Assembly: GCF_001043005.1 (NCBI RefSeq)
Contig: NZ_JYKZ01000013.1
Coordinates: 91,279-155,278 of the forward strand
Length of the DNA: 64,000 bases
Reading direction: 5' to 3'
Source of the DNA: Pseudomonas psychrophila
GTDB lineage: Bacteria; Pseudomonadota; Gammaproteobacteria; Pseudomonadales; Pseudomonadaceae
This document shows, in pieces, positions 51,146-58,526 of the stretch (the first letter of the stretch is position 1; every line of letters begins with the position of its first letter). The position numbers and the translations under genes are program-made. The notes below the pieces were generated by a model that was given only the letters and a program-made list of their open reading frames with translations, was not told the origin of the DNA and did not search any database.

Positions 51146-53107
51146 TCAGGGCAGCTGCAACCCGCCCGATGCCTTGTGGATTGCCCGCAGGTGTTCACCG
51201 ATCTGTTTGACGTTGGCTTCAGTCGCCGCTATTTCGGCGGCGCGGGAAGGCTCCAGCAGGCTGCGCACCTCCTTGTCCAAGTCGGTAGTCAGGCGCAGTA
51301 GTTGCTGTTGGCGCTGACTGCTTTCGGACTCGAGCATTTCCCATTCTTTGGTTTGCGGCAGGCCGTAGCCGCCGCTGCCGAGCAGTTCGGCCGGGCGGCT
51401 GAGGAAGCCGCTGCTGGCGAGGATTTCCTGCAAGGTCTTGTTGGCCTTGTCCATGCCGCCATCCTTGAGCCCGCGTGCGCCCAGGTACTTTTGTTTGACC
51501 TCGTCCTGTGCCAGCAGCAGTTGTCGGCGAAAGCCGGCTTGCTCAAGAAGTAACAAGGCGGCGCTGGCGCGCAAGTCGGCTTGCGCGATCCATGGGCGGC
51601 GTTCGTTCGCGTTCAGGGCCAACCAGTCTTCGACGGTGGTTTGCTTGATCGGCAAGCGGGTCTTGAGTACGTCGAACATTGCTTGGTAGCGATCACGGTA
51701 GGAGTCAAAGCGATAACCCAGGCGTAGCGCCTCTTTGGGATCGTCCAGCACGCTGGTGTCCGCCAGGCCACGACCCTTGAGGACGTCGAGCAGACCATTG
51801 GGCACGATGCTGTCCAGGCCCTTGAGTTGGGCATTGTTGCTGCCGCTGCGCAGCAGTTTCAGGGTCTCGACAGCGCAGTTGTTGGAGATGAAGTAGTAGT
51901 CGCCGTCATAGCTCCAGTGCATTTCGGCGGCGTGCTCAACCACTTCCTCGATTTCCGGACGGCTCAGTTTGAGCGGTACGGAAGCCAGGCTGCGCAGTTC
52001 GGTTTTGGTGTATTCGTCAATCACCTGGGCCAGCGGCAATACAAACAGCCGTGAAGGATAGGCACCGGTCAGGCCGTCCCAGCTTGAAAGCTGTACGTCA
52101 TTGACGAACGCCCGGTAGGACAACACCAAGTGTTCTTGTAGGTCGAGTCGGCAGTCCGGCCCGCGTGGGCGTCCTGGGGCGCAGATCACCAGGCGGAGCA
52201 TACTGTGGCCCCAACGGCTGGCCCATTCCTGATTGGCTTCGGCCAGCAGGTAGTCGACGGCGTAGACCCGCTCAGGGTCTACGGTGCCCAGCGGTGTTTT
52301 GGCGAAATCGTTGCCGGCATTGAGGAAGGCAAAGCCTTTGGGGCACTCGTCCTTGACGGCGGGTGCCCAGCCGAAATGCTCTTTGTAGTAGCGATACAGC
52401 GCCGGTCGGCGGCAGGCATAGGCCGGGTCGAGGAGGAAGTACTCCATGTTGACCGCGACAAACTCCTTGGGGCTGCTGATTTCGTACAGGTCGGGGCTGC
52501 GCACGACCTGGTGGTTATCTTGTTCGCGCTCGCCCCGGCGACCCACGTATTGCTGCCAGCCGGCCAGGTCGAGCAGGCGCGGGTCATCACTGAGGGTGAA
52601 ACGGCGTTCGGTCTGCCCGCGACATTGATCAGGCAGGCCAATCAGGCCGGTGTTGCCGTTTTGACGGGTGCAGCGGCGGATCAGCGTGCGCTCGGGTGTG
52701 GGCCAGAGGCGGGCGCGGTCGTAGATGTGGGTGATTTCGTGCAAGACGGTGGCGAGCATTTCACGGCGCACGGTGCCGTGTGGACGGTTGGTCTGCCGGG
52801 TCGCGGCCGAGCCATCGGTCAGCCCTGCCAGGAGCGTGCGATTGAGGTCCAGCTCGGAGGTCAGCGATGCCTGGCCGTAGGCGTTGCTGGGCATGTCATC
52901 GGTCCAGCCCACCAGAATTTGTCGGTCCAGTTGTTCGATAAAACGCGGTGGCAGGCTCTGCATGGCCTCATCCAGCAAGGCCTGGCTGGCCTGTTGCTCG
53001 GCCGGGCTCAGGCCTTCGGTCTTGAGTTGCAGATGCAGCGCGGCCTGGGCACTGCTGGCGATCAGCAGCAGGCCACAGGCGGCTAACCAGCGCGTTAGCG
53101 ACCTCAC
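51146..53107 (-). CDS. DUF4105 protein with N-terminal HExxH region
   Basis: The 653-residue protein has a signal peptide (1-22), so it acts in the periplasm or outer envelope. Residues 119-130 read ATVLHEITHIYD, an HExxH zinc-binding motif (H123, E124, H127), with a KEFVAVNMEYF stretch at 214-224 that could supply the third ligand. The DUF4105 (Lnb N-terminal) domain spans about 280-450 with WASRWGHSMLRL (H301) and ISNNCAVETLKLL (C411), the conserved His and Cys. A helical C-terminal region follows. DUF4105 members include transferases that act on lipoproteins; the HExxH region suggests a second activity. The DUF2388 gene upstream overlaps it by four bases. Confidence 0.82.
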   Translation of the reverse strand: MRSLTRWLAACGLLLIASSAQAALHLQLKTEGLSPAEQQASQALLDEAMQSLPPRFIEQLDRQILVGWTDDMPSNAYGQASLTSELDLNRTLLAGLTDGSAATRQTNRPHGTVRREMLATVLHEITHIYDRARLWPTPERTLIRRCTRQNGNTGLIGLPDQCRGQTERRFTLSDDPRLLDLAGWQQYVGRRGEREQDNHQVVRSPDLYEISSPKEFVAVNMEYFLLDPAYACRRPALYRYYKEHFGWAPAVKDECPKGFAFLNAGNDFAKTPLGTVDPERVYAVDYLLAEANQEWASRWGHSMLRLVICAPGRPRGPDCRLDLQEHLVLSYRAFVNDVQLSSWDGLTGAYPSRLFVLPLAQVIDEYTKTELRSLASVPLKLSRPEIEEVVEHAAEMHWSYDGDYYFISNNCAVETLKLLRSGSNNAQLKGLDSIVPNGLLDVLKGRGLADTSVLDDPKEALRLGYRFDSYRDRYQAMFDVLKTRLPIKQTTVEDWLALNANERRPWIAQADLRASAALLLLEQAGFRRQLLLAQDEVKQKYLGARGLKDGGMDKANKTLQEILASSGFLSRPAELLGSGGYGLPQTKEWEMLESESSQRQQQLLRLTTDLDKEVRSLLEPSRAAEIAATEANVKQIGEHLRAIHKASGGLQLP

Positions 53108-53424
53108 AGTGCGAGGATGGCTTCGGCGAGATCCTGGTCACTGGCGTTGCGTGCTTCAGGCACACGGTCACGCAGGGTGCTGAAGGCAGCTTCCAATTGT
53201 ACGCCGCGAATATCGCCTTGGCTGGCGACGAAGGTAGCCGCGTCGTCGTGGGCTTCACGCACTACTTTAGAGTCGCGGATAGAGGTGGTGGTATCGGACG
53301 TGAAATCGATGGTGCGGCCAAAAGCGCGCACGATGATGTTACTGGTCTGCACGACGGTTTGTGCCTGCGCCACATCGGCGAGCAGCAAAAGGCCAAGGGT
53401 GGCGACAATTAATGGGCTGCGCAT
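53104..53424 (-). CDS. DUF2388 exported protein, copy 1
   Basis: The 106-residue protein has a signal peptide ending in AQA (1-22). The mature part matches DUF2388: VSN/TSNIIVRAFGRTIDFTSDTTTS, EAHDDAATFVASQGDIRGVQLEAAFSTLR and DLAEAILAL at the end. Its stop overlaps the start of the DUF4105 gene (ATGA), so the two are coupled. This is the downstream-most of three tandem paralogues. Function unknown. Confidence 0.83.
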   Translation of the reverse strand: MRSPLIVATLGLLLLADVAQAQTVVQTSNIIVRAFGRTIDFTSDTTTSIRDSKVVREAHDDAATFVASQGDIRGVQLEAAFSTLRDRVPEARNASDQDLAEAILAL

Positions 53425-53450
53425 GACGTATCTCCAGGAAAAGCGGGTAT

Positions 53451-53744
53451 TTATTGGACGAGAATTGTGTGTGCCAGTTCAAGGTCGCTGGCATTCAATT
53501 TTGGCGTGTTTTGGCGCAGATAGCGCAAGGCAGACTCCAGCTGCGCTCCTCTTGTCTGGCCATCACTGGCAATAAAGACGGCGGCATCATCCTGGGCGGC
53601 ACGTATCAATTTTTGATCAAAAGGCGCGGACGTCACTTTACTGGTGACGTAACCACTGAGCACCACATTCTGGGTGGTCATGTCGAAGGCGTTGGCTGAT
53701 TGAGTCCAGCAGAGAGCAAGTAGAACGGATAAGGAAAAACGCAT
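53451..53744 (-). CDS. DUF2388 exported protein, copy 2
   Basis: The ATG at 53744 gives a signal peptide (MRFSLSVLLALCWTQSANA) and a mature part with the DUF2388 motifs LIRAAQDDAAVFIASDGQTRGAQLESALRYLR and LAHTILV. The upstream open codons (to 53774) add an unlikely leader. It lies 26 bases before copy 1 and probably shares its transcript. It is the most divergent copy: the central part (TSAPFDQK) differs from the other two. Confidence 0.8.
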   Translation of the reverse strand: MRFSLSVLLALCWTQSANAFDMTTQNVVLSGYVTSKVTSAPFDQKLIRAAQDDAAVFIASDGQTRGAQLESALRYLRQNTPKLNASDLELAHTILVQ

Positions 53745-53818
53745 GGGTCTCGAGGCTGTTTGAATGAGCGTCAAGGCTAGCGTAATGGGCGGGGCAGGGC
53801 CAGCGCGGGGGTGTCTTT

Positions 53819-53904
53819 GTGGGAGCGGGCTTGCTCGCGATGGTGTCGACGCGTTTCAACTGAATGAACGCGCCGCCTGCATCGCGAGCAAGCCCGCTCC
53901 CACA
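53819..53904. repeat. REP pair between DUF2388 copies 2 and 3
   Basis: Full-length GTGGGAGCGGGCTTGCTCGC arms in inverse orientation enclose a GACGCG loop. It separates copy 3 from copies 1-2. Confidence 0.93.
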
Positions 53905-53934
53905 AGAGCTGACCCGTTATGGCGTCACTTACAT

Positions 53935-54252
53935 TCAGATCGTCAAAATGGCCTGGGCAAGCTGGGCATCGGTGGCCTGCAATTGCGGAGCTTGCTGGCG
54001 AATGGCTTCGAAAGCGCTTTCGAGTTTCACGCCACGGATAGTGCCTTCGCTGGCAACAAAGCTGGCAGCGTCGTCACGGGCGGCACGTACGATTTTGTTG
54101 TCACGAAACGAGCCTGTGGCGTCAGATGTCAGATCGGTCGTTGCCTTGAGGGTGCCCACAATGCCATCGGTCGTAACGATGAAGCTTGTGGCGTTGGCGC
54201 TTGCAGCAACGGCCAGCAGAGCCGCCGCGCTAAGTAGGCGAAGTGTGGACAT
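53935..54252 (-). CDS. DUF2388 exported protein, copy 3
   Basis: The 105-residue protein starts after CCAGGAG and has a signal peptide (MSTLRLLSAAALLAVAASANA). The mature part reads TSFIVTTDGIVGTLKATTDLTSDATGSFRDNKIV, then RAARDDAASFVASEGTIRGVKLESAFEAIR and LAQAILTI, a typical DUF2388. It is 75% or so similar by eye to copy 1 over the C-terminal 60 residues. It has its own upstream region with two AACTGTAC elements and is probably transcribed alone or reads through the REP pair. Confidence 0.83.
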   Translation of the reverse strand: MSTLRLLSAAALLAVAASANATSFIVTTDGIVGTLKATTDLTSDATGSFRDNKIVRAARDDAASFVASEGTIRGVKLESAFEAIRQQAPQLQATDAQLAQAILTI

Positions 54253-54382
54253 GGTGAGACTCCTGGATATGAACGTATGAAAATAGTCGGTTATGGACCG
54301 AATAGTAGGCTGAGGGCTGCGCTAGGCATAGGAAGTTTTACTGGGTTCTGTGGGCAAAGTGCTCTAGATCAGGCATTGCGCT

Positions 54383-54426
54383 AACTGTACTTGTCGATTT
54401 TATGCATTTTAAAACTGTACCCGTCG
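54383..54426. promoter_or_regulatory. paired AACTGTAC elements upstream of DUF2388 copy 3
   Basis: Two direct copies, AACTGTACTTGTCG at 54383 and AACTGTACCCGTCG at 54413, are spaced exactly 30 bases apart. They lie about 130 and 160 bases upstream of the DUF2388 start. The same octamer occurs upstream of the DUF1127 gene. Confidence 0.5.
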
Positions 54427-54460
54427 CAATGCTGGTACTCAAACCCGGAGCCCATAAACG

Positions 54461-54502
54461 ACAAAACCCGTCAGCGGTTATCCGCGACGGGTTCTGTTTT
54501 TT
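54461..54502. terminator. terminator after the DUF1127 gene
   Basis: ACAAAACCCGTC and GACGGGTTCTGT pair around a nested GCGGTTATCCGC hairpin, with a T-run on both strands. It terminates the minus-strand DUF1127 gene and insulates the DUF2388 gene. Confidence 0.82.
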
Positions 54503-54552
54503 CAATTCAGGTTGCTGGCAGTGGACCGGTGGTCAGGGCCAGCGAGCGCTGG

Positions 54553-54768
54553 TTAGCGCCAGAACGGCTTGCTCAACTCTTCGTAACGCTGTGCTTCGCT
54601 AATACCGGCATCAGCCAGAAGACGCGAGTCCAGTCGAGCCAATTGATGGCGGCTGGAGATGCGGCGCTGCCACAACATCAGGTTGGCAAGTACGCGCAAA
54701 GGCATGGAAGCCTGGGTGTTTACAGAGTTGCTTTCGCTGAACAGTTCGGAACTGAGTGTACGTTCCAT
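54553..54768 (-). CDS. DUF1127 small protein
   Basis: The 71-residue protein ends with the DUF1127 domain: LMLWQRRISSRHQLARLDSRLLADAGISEAQRYEELSKPFWR, with the conserved W, RLDDRLLxDxGI and C-terminal PFW. Proteins of this YjiS-like group are small, arginine-rich and often tied to RNA or phosphate regulation. GGAAGGATGACACC precedes the ATG. AACTGTAC elements lie upstream at 54920 and (inverse) 55009. Confidence 0.82.
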   Translation of the reverse strand: MERTLSSELFSESNSVNTQASMPLRVLANLMLWQRRISSRHQLARLDSRLLADAGISEAQRYEELSKPFWR

Positions 54769-54850
54769 GGTGTCATCCTTCCGCTTATGGCGGCATTGGC
54801 TAGTGGTTTAACTGATGCCAATGATCCTCCTCTTTGTCCATGGTCTCTAG

Positions 54851-55016
54851 ATACAGTTCACCTGTATTGCGATGGGCCAGTTAACTGTTTACAGGGGCTG
54901 TACTGGCACAAATGAGTGCAACTGTACCTGTGCGCACCTAAGTAGTGCATAAATGGCAAAATTCGTAAGAAAGACAGGCTTAACAGGTATAAATAGACCA
55001 GTACAGCAGTACAGTT
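54851..55016. promoter_or_regulatory. regulatory region of the DUF1127 gene with GTACAG elements
   Basis: This region holds ATACAG-N5-CTGTAT (54851-54867), CTGT-TT-ACAG (54885), AACTGTAC (54920-54927), and an inverse AACTGTAC as GTACAGTT (55009-55016) after AGTACAG. The density of ACTGT/ACAGT words is far above the surroundings. It suggests a multi-site regulator acting on the minus-strand gene. Confidence 0.5.
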
Positions 55017-55032
55017 TTTGAAACTCCAGGCA

Positions 55033-55072
55033 TAAAAAAGCCGCTGACGAAACAGTGTTTACGTCAGCGGCT
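55033..55072 (-). terminator. terminator after the CoA-transferase gene
   Basis: AGCCGCTGACG and CGTCAGCGGCT form an 11-base stem with a T-run on the minus strand, 15 bases beyond the stop. Confidence 0.9.
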
Positions 55073-55086
55073 GTCTAGCTCGCGGG

Positions 55087-56577
55087 TTACGGGAGCATTT
55101 TTCCGGTTTCTTCCAGGTTGATATGCCAGCTCAGGGCTTCACGCAGGATGTGCGGCGTGTGGCCACCTATCGCGCATGCCTTGGAGAAGTAATCATTGAG
55201 GGCTTCACGGAAGTCGGGGTGCACACAGTTGTCGATGATGACGCGTGCGCGCTCGCGCGGTGCCAGGCCACGCAGATCGGCCAGGCCCTGTTCGGTCACC
55301 AGGATGTCGACATCATGCTCGGTATGGTCGACGTGGCTGACCATTGGCACAACGCTGGAGATTGCGCCGGCCTTGGCAATCGACTTGGTGACGAAGATCG
55401 CAAGGTGCGCGTTACGGGCGAAGTCGCCCGAGCCGCCGATGCCGTTCATCATCCGCGTGCCGCAGACATGAGTGGAGTTGACGTTGCCGTAGATGTCGAA
55501 CTCCAGTGCGGTGTTGATACCGATGATGCCCAGACGACGAACCACTTCAGGGTGGTTGGAGATCTCTTGCGGACGCAGTACCAGTTTGTCCTTGTAGCGT
55601 TCCAGATTGCCGAACACGTCCGAGTTGCGACGTTCCGACAAGGTGATGGAGCTGCCCGAAGCGAAGCTCATCTTGCCCGCGTCGATCAGGTCGAAGGTCG
55701 AATCCTGCAGTACTTCAGAGTACATGGTCAGGTCTTCGAACGGCGAGTCGATCAGGCCGCACATCACGGCGTTTGCAATGTTGCCGATACCCGCTTGCAG
55801 CGGGCCGAGCTTGTTGGTCATGCGGCCGGCTTCGACTTCCTGCTTGAGGAAGTTGATCAGGTGGAAGGCGATACCGTCTGTTTCGCTGTCAGGCTCGGAT
55901 ACGGTGGATGGCGAGTCGGGCTTGTTGGTAATCACGATGGCGACGATTTTTTCTGCCGGGATCGGGATCGCGGTGCTACCGATGCGATCGTCGACTTTCA
56001 CCAAGGGGATAGGTGTACGCGTCGGACGGTAGGTCGGTATATAGATGTCGTGCAGACCTTCCAGGTTCGGGTTATGCGCCATGTTGATCTCGACGATCAC
56101 TTGCTTGGCGAAGATGGCGAAGCTGGCAGAGTTGCCTACGGAAGTCGTCGGAACGATATGACCTTGCTCGGTAATAGCGACGGCCTCGATGACTGCGATG
56201 TCTGGCAGCTTGAGCTGATTGTTACGCAGTTGCTCAACGGTTTCGGACAAATGCTGGTCGATAAACATGACTTCGCCAGCGTTGATGGCCTTGCGCAGAG
56301 TGCTGTCTACCTGGAATGGCATGCGACGTGCCAGTACACCGGCTTCGGTCAATTGCTTGTCCAGGTCGTTGCCCAGGCTTGCGCCGGTCATCAGGGTGAT
56401 TTTCAGCGGTGACTTTTTGGCCCGCTCAGCCAGGGCCTGCGGGACGGCTTTGGCTTCACCGGCACGGGTAAAACCGCTCATGCCGACGGTCATGCCGTCT
56501 TGGATAAGGGCGGCGGCTTCTTCGGCGCTCATGACCTTATCGTGCAGGGAGTTCAGGCGAATACGTTCACGGTACAT
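55087..56577 (-). CDS. succinate/acetate-type CoA-transferase (acetyl-CoA hydrolase family)
   Basis: The 496-residue protein has the family landmarks: GMSGFTRAGEAKAVP near 33-47, PTTSVGNSASFAIFAK near 143-158, GPLQAGIGNIANAVMCGL near 262-279, the catalytic glutamate region MYSEVLQDSTFDLIDAGK near 289-306 and GGSGDFARNAHLAIF near 384-398. This is the succinyl-CoA:acetate or propionyl-CoA:succinate CoA-transferase group (PA5445 in P. aeruginosa, AarC-like). It transfers CoA between short acids in the cytoplasm. It stands alone with terminators on both sides. Confidence 0.88.
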   Translation of the reverse strand: MYRERIRLNSLHDKVMSAEEAAALIQDGMTVGMSGFTRAGEAKAVPQALAERAKKSPLKITLMTGASLGNDLDKQLTEAGVLARRMPFQVDSTLRKAINAGEVMFIDQHLSETVEQLRNNQLKLPDIAVIEAVAITEQGHIVPTTSVGNSASFAIFAKQVIVEINMAHNPNLEGLHDIYIPTYRPTRTPIPLVKVDDRIGSTAIPIPAEKIVAIVITNKPDSPSTVSEPDSETDGIAFHLINFLKQEVEAGRMTNKLGPLQAGIGNIANAVMCGLIDSPFEDLTMYSEVLQDSTFDLIDAGKMSFASGSSITLSERRNSDVFGNLERYKDKLVLRPQEISNHPEVVRRLGIIGINTALEFDIYGNVNSTHVCGTRMMNGIGGSGDFARNAHLAIFVTKSIAKAGAISSVVPMVSHVDHTEHDVDILVTEQGLADLRGLAPRERARVIIDNCVHPDFREALNDYFSKACAIGGHTPHILREALSWHINLEETGKMLP

Positions 56578-56700
56578 GGATTGTTATCTCGGGCAACGGA
56601 AGCAAGAGGCGCAGTCTATTCATTTTCAGAGCCTTTCGTCCCGCTACCATGGTCGAATGCCAGCGGCCGATTTAGAGCCTTTGGTCGGGTTCCTTGGAAA

Positions 56701-56733
56701 AAGAAAAACCCCGGCCAATACAGCGCCGGGGTT
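56701..56733 (-). terminator. pnt operon terminator
   Basis: AACCCCGGC and GCCGGGGTT pair around nine bases, followed by TTTTTCTTTTTCC on the minus strand. It lies just after the pntB stop. Confidence 0.9.
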
Positions 56734-56758
56734 CTCGATATTGCGGTGATGGTTGATG

Positions 56759-58195
56759 TTACTCGACCGCTTTAACCATATCTTCAATAACCTTCTTGGC
56801 GTCGCCGAAAACCATCATGGTTTTATCCAGATAAAACAGTTCGTTATCCAGGCCTGCATAGCCGCTGGCCATGGAGCGTTTGTTAACGATGACGGTTTTG
56901 GCTTTATAGGCTTCGAGGATCGGCATGCCTGCGATCGGCGATTTTGGATCGTTCTTTGCCGCCGGGTTGACCACGTCATTGGCGCCTAGTACGAGCACCA
57001 CGTCAGCCTGGCCAAACTCGGAGTTGATGTCTTCCATTTCGAACACTTGGTCGTAAGGCACTTCGGCCTCGGCCAGCAGCACGTTCATATGGCCTGGCAT
57101 ACGGCCTGCAACCGGGTGAATCGCGTACTTTACGGTCACACCGCGGTGGGTCAGTTTTTCAGTCAGTTCTTTGAGCGCGTGCTGTGCCCGGGCAACCGCA
57201 AGGCCGTAGCCTGGAACGATGATCACAGTATCGGCGTTCATCAACAGGAAGGTGGCGTCGTCAGCCGAGCCGGATTTCACCGGACGGGCCTCTTGCGTGC
57301 CGGCTGGGCCGCCAACGTCTGTTGCGCCACCAAAGCCGCCGAGGATCACGTTAAAGAACGAGCGGTTCATCGCCTTGCACATGATGTACGACAGGATCGC
57401 ACCCGAAGATCCTACCAGCGAGCCAGCAATGATCAGCATCGAGTTGTTCAGCGAGAAACCGATACCGGCGGCTGCCCAACCTGAGTAGCTATTAAGCATC
57501 GATACCACGACCGGCATGTCGGCGCCGCCAATCGGGATGATGATCAGCACACCCAGTACAAATGCCAGAGCCAGCATCAGCGCGAATGCGTTGAGGTTGC
57601 CGGTCAGCATAAAGGTAATGCCCAGAGCCAGCGTAGCCAGGCCAAGCGCCAGGTTCAGCTTGTGTTGGCCGGTAAACTGTACCGGTGCGCCCTGAAACAG
57701 ACGGAACTTGTATTTACCCGAGAGCTTGCCGAAGGCGATCACCGAACCGGAGAAGGTGATTGCACCAATGGCTGCGCCCAGGAACAGCTCCAGGCGGTTG
57801 CCTGCCGGGATGGCGTCGCCCAGGTGCTTGACGATACCCAGCGACTGCGGTTCGACCACGGCTGCGATGGCAATAAATACCGCAGCGAGGCCGATCATGC
57901 TGTGCATGAAAGCGACCAGCTCAGGCATTTTGGTCATTTCAACGCGTTTAGCCATGATCGAGCCAGCAGTACCGCCGACCAGCAGGCCGACAATCACGTA
58001 GCCGATGCCAGCAGTCGCGATCTCTGCGCCCAGTTTGTAGATCAGGCCGACCGTGGTGATGATCGCCAGACCCATGCCGAGCATGCCGAACAGGTTGCCG
58101 CGACGTGAGGTGGTAGGGTGCGACAGACCCTTGAGTGCCTGGATAAAGCAGATTGATGCAACCAGATACAGAACAGTGACCAGGTTCATGCTCAT
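56759..58195 (-). CDS. pntB: NAD(P) transhydrogenase subunit beta
   Basis: The 478-residue protein has about nine membrane helices in the first 270 residues. The NADP-binding dIII follows (VIIVPGYGLAVARAQHAL near 308-325, YAIHPVAGRMPGHMNVLLAEA near 346, VLVLGANDVVNPAA near 400, GYAGLDNELFY near 443). It overlaps the small alpha-2 subunit gene by four bases (ATGA). With PntAA and PntAB it forms the proton-pumping transhydrogenase that makes NADPH from NADH. Confidence 0.95.
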   Translation of the reverse strand: MSMNLVTVLYLVASICFIQALKGLSHPTTSRRGNLFGMLGMGLAIITTVGLIYKLGAEIATAGIGYVIVGLLVGGTAGSIMAKRVEMTKMPELVAFMHSMIGLAAVFIAIAAVVEPQSLGIVKHLGDAIPAGNRLELFLGAAIGAITFSGSVIAFGKLSGKYKFRLFQGAPVQFTGQHKLNLALGLATLALGITFMLTGNLNAFALMLALAFVLGVLIIIPIGGADMPVVVSMLNSYSGWAAAGIGFSLNNSMLIIAGSLVGSSGAILSYIMCKAMNRSFFNVILGGFGGATDVGGPAGTQEARPVKSGSADDATFLLMNADTVIIVPGYGLAVARAQHALKELTEKLTHRGVTVKYAIHPVAGRMPGHMNVLLAEAEVPYDQVFEMEDINSEFGQADVVLVLGANDVVNPAAKNDPKSPIAGMPILEAYKAKTVIVNKRSMASGYAGLDNELFYLDKTMMVFGDAKKVIEDMVKAVE

Positions 58196-58515
58196 GGCTT
58201 GCGCACCTCTTCTTTGGCTTTAGGTGCTTTCTTCTTGAACATTTCCAGCATGCGCCGGGTGACCAAAAATCCACCGAATACGTTTACGGCCGCCAGCGCG
58301 ACCGCCAGGGTGCCCATGGTTTTGCCCAGTGGGGTAACAGTCAGTGCCGCAGCAAGCATCGCGCCTACGATCACAATCGCCGAAATGGCGTTGGTAACGG
58401 CCATCAAAGGTGTGTGCAGCGCAGGTGTCACGTTCCAGACCACGTGGTAGCCCACATAGATGGCCAGCACGAAGATGATCAGGTTGTAGATACCGGGGGA
58501 GATGAACTCTTCCAT
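58192..58515 (-). CDS. pntAB: NAD(P) transhydrogenase subunit alpha 2
   Basis: The ATG at 58515 follows GAGGATAAAAATA and gives 107 residues; the track of open codons upstream is not coding. Three helices (about 9-25, 37-58, 63-87) are visible, with the HTPLMAVTNAISAIV motif of PntA dII. It is the membrane part of the alpha chain, split from PntAA as in many bacteria. Confidence 0.93.
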   Translation of the reverse strand: MEEFISPGIYNLIIFVLAIYVGYHVVWNVTPALHTPLMAVTNAISAIVIVGAMLAAALTVTPLGKTMGTLAVALAAVNVFGGFLVTRRMLEMFKKKAPKAKEEVRKP

Positions 58516-58526
58516 TATTTTTATCC

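Noticed and set aside
54391..54915. A 174-codon plus-strand open frame over the DUF1127 gene
   Set aside because: It runs through a terminator and antisense to a well-supported DUF1127 gene.
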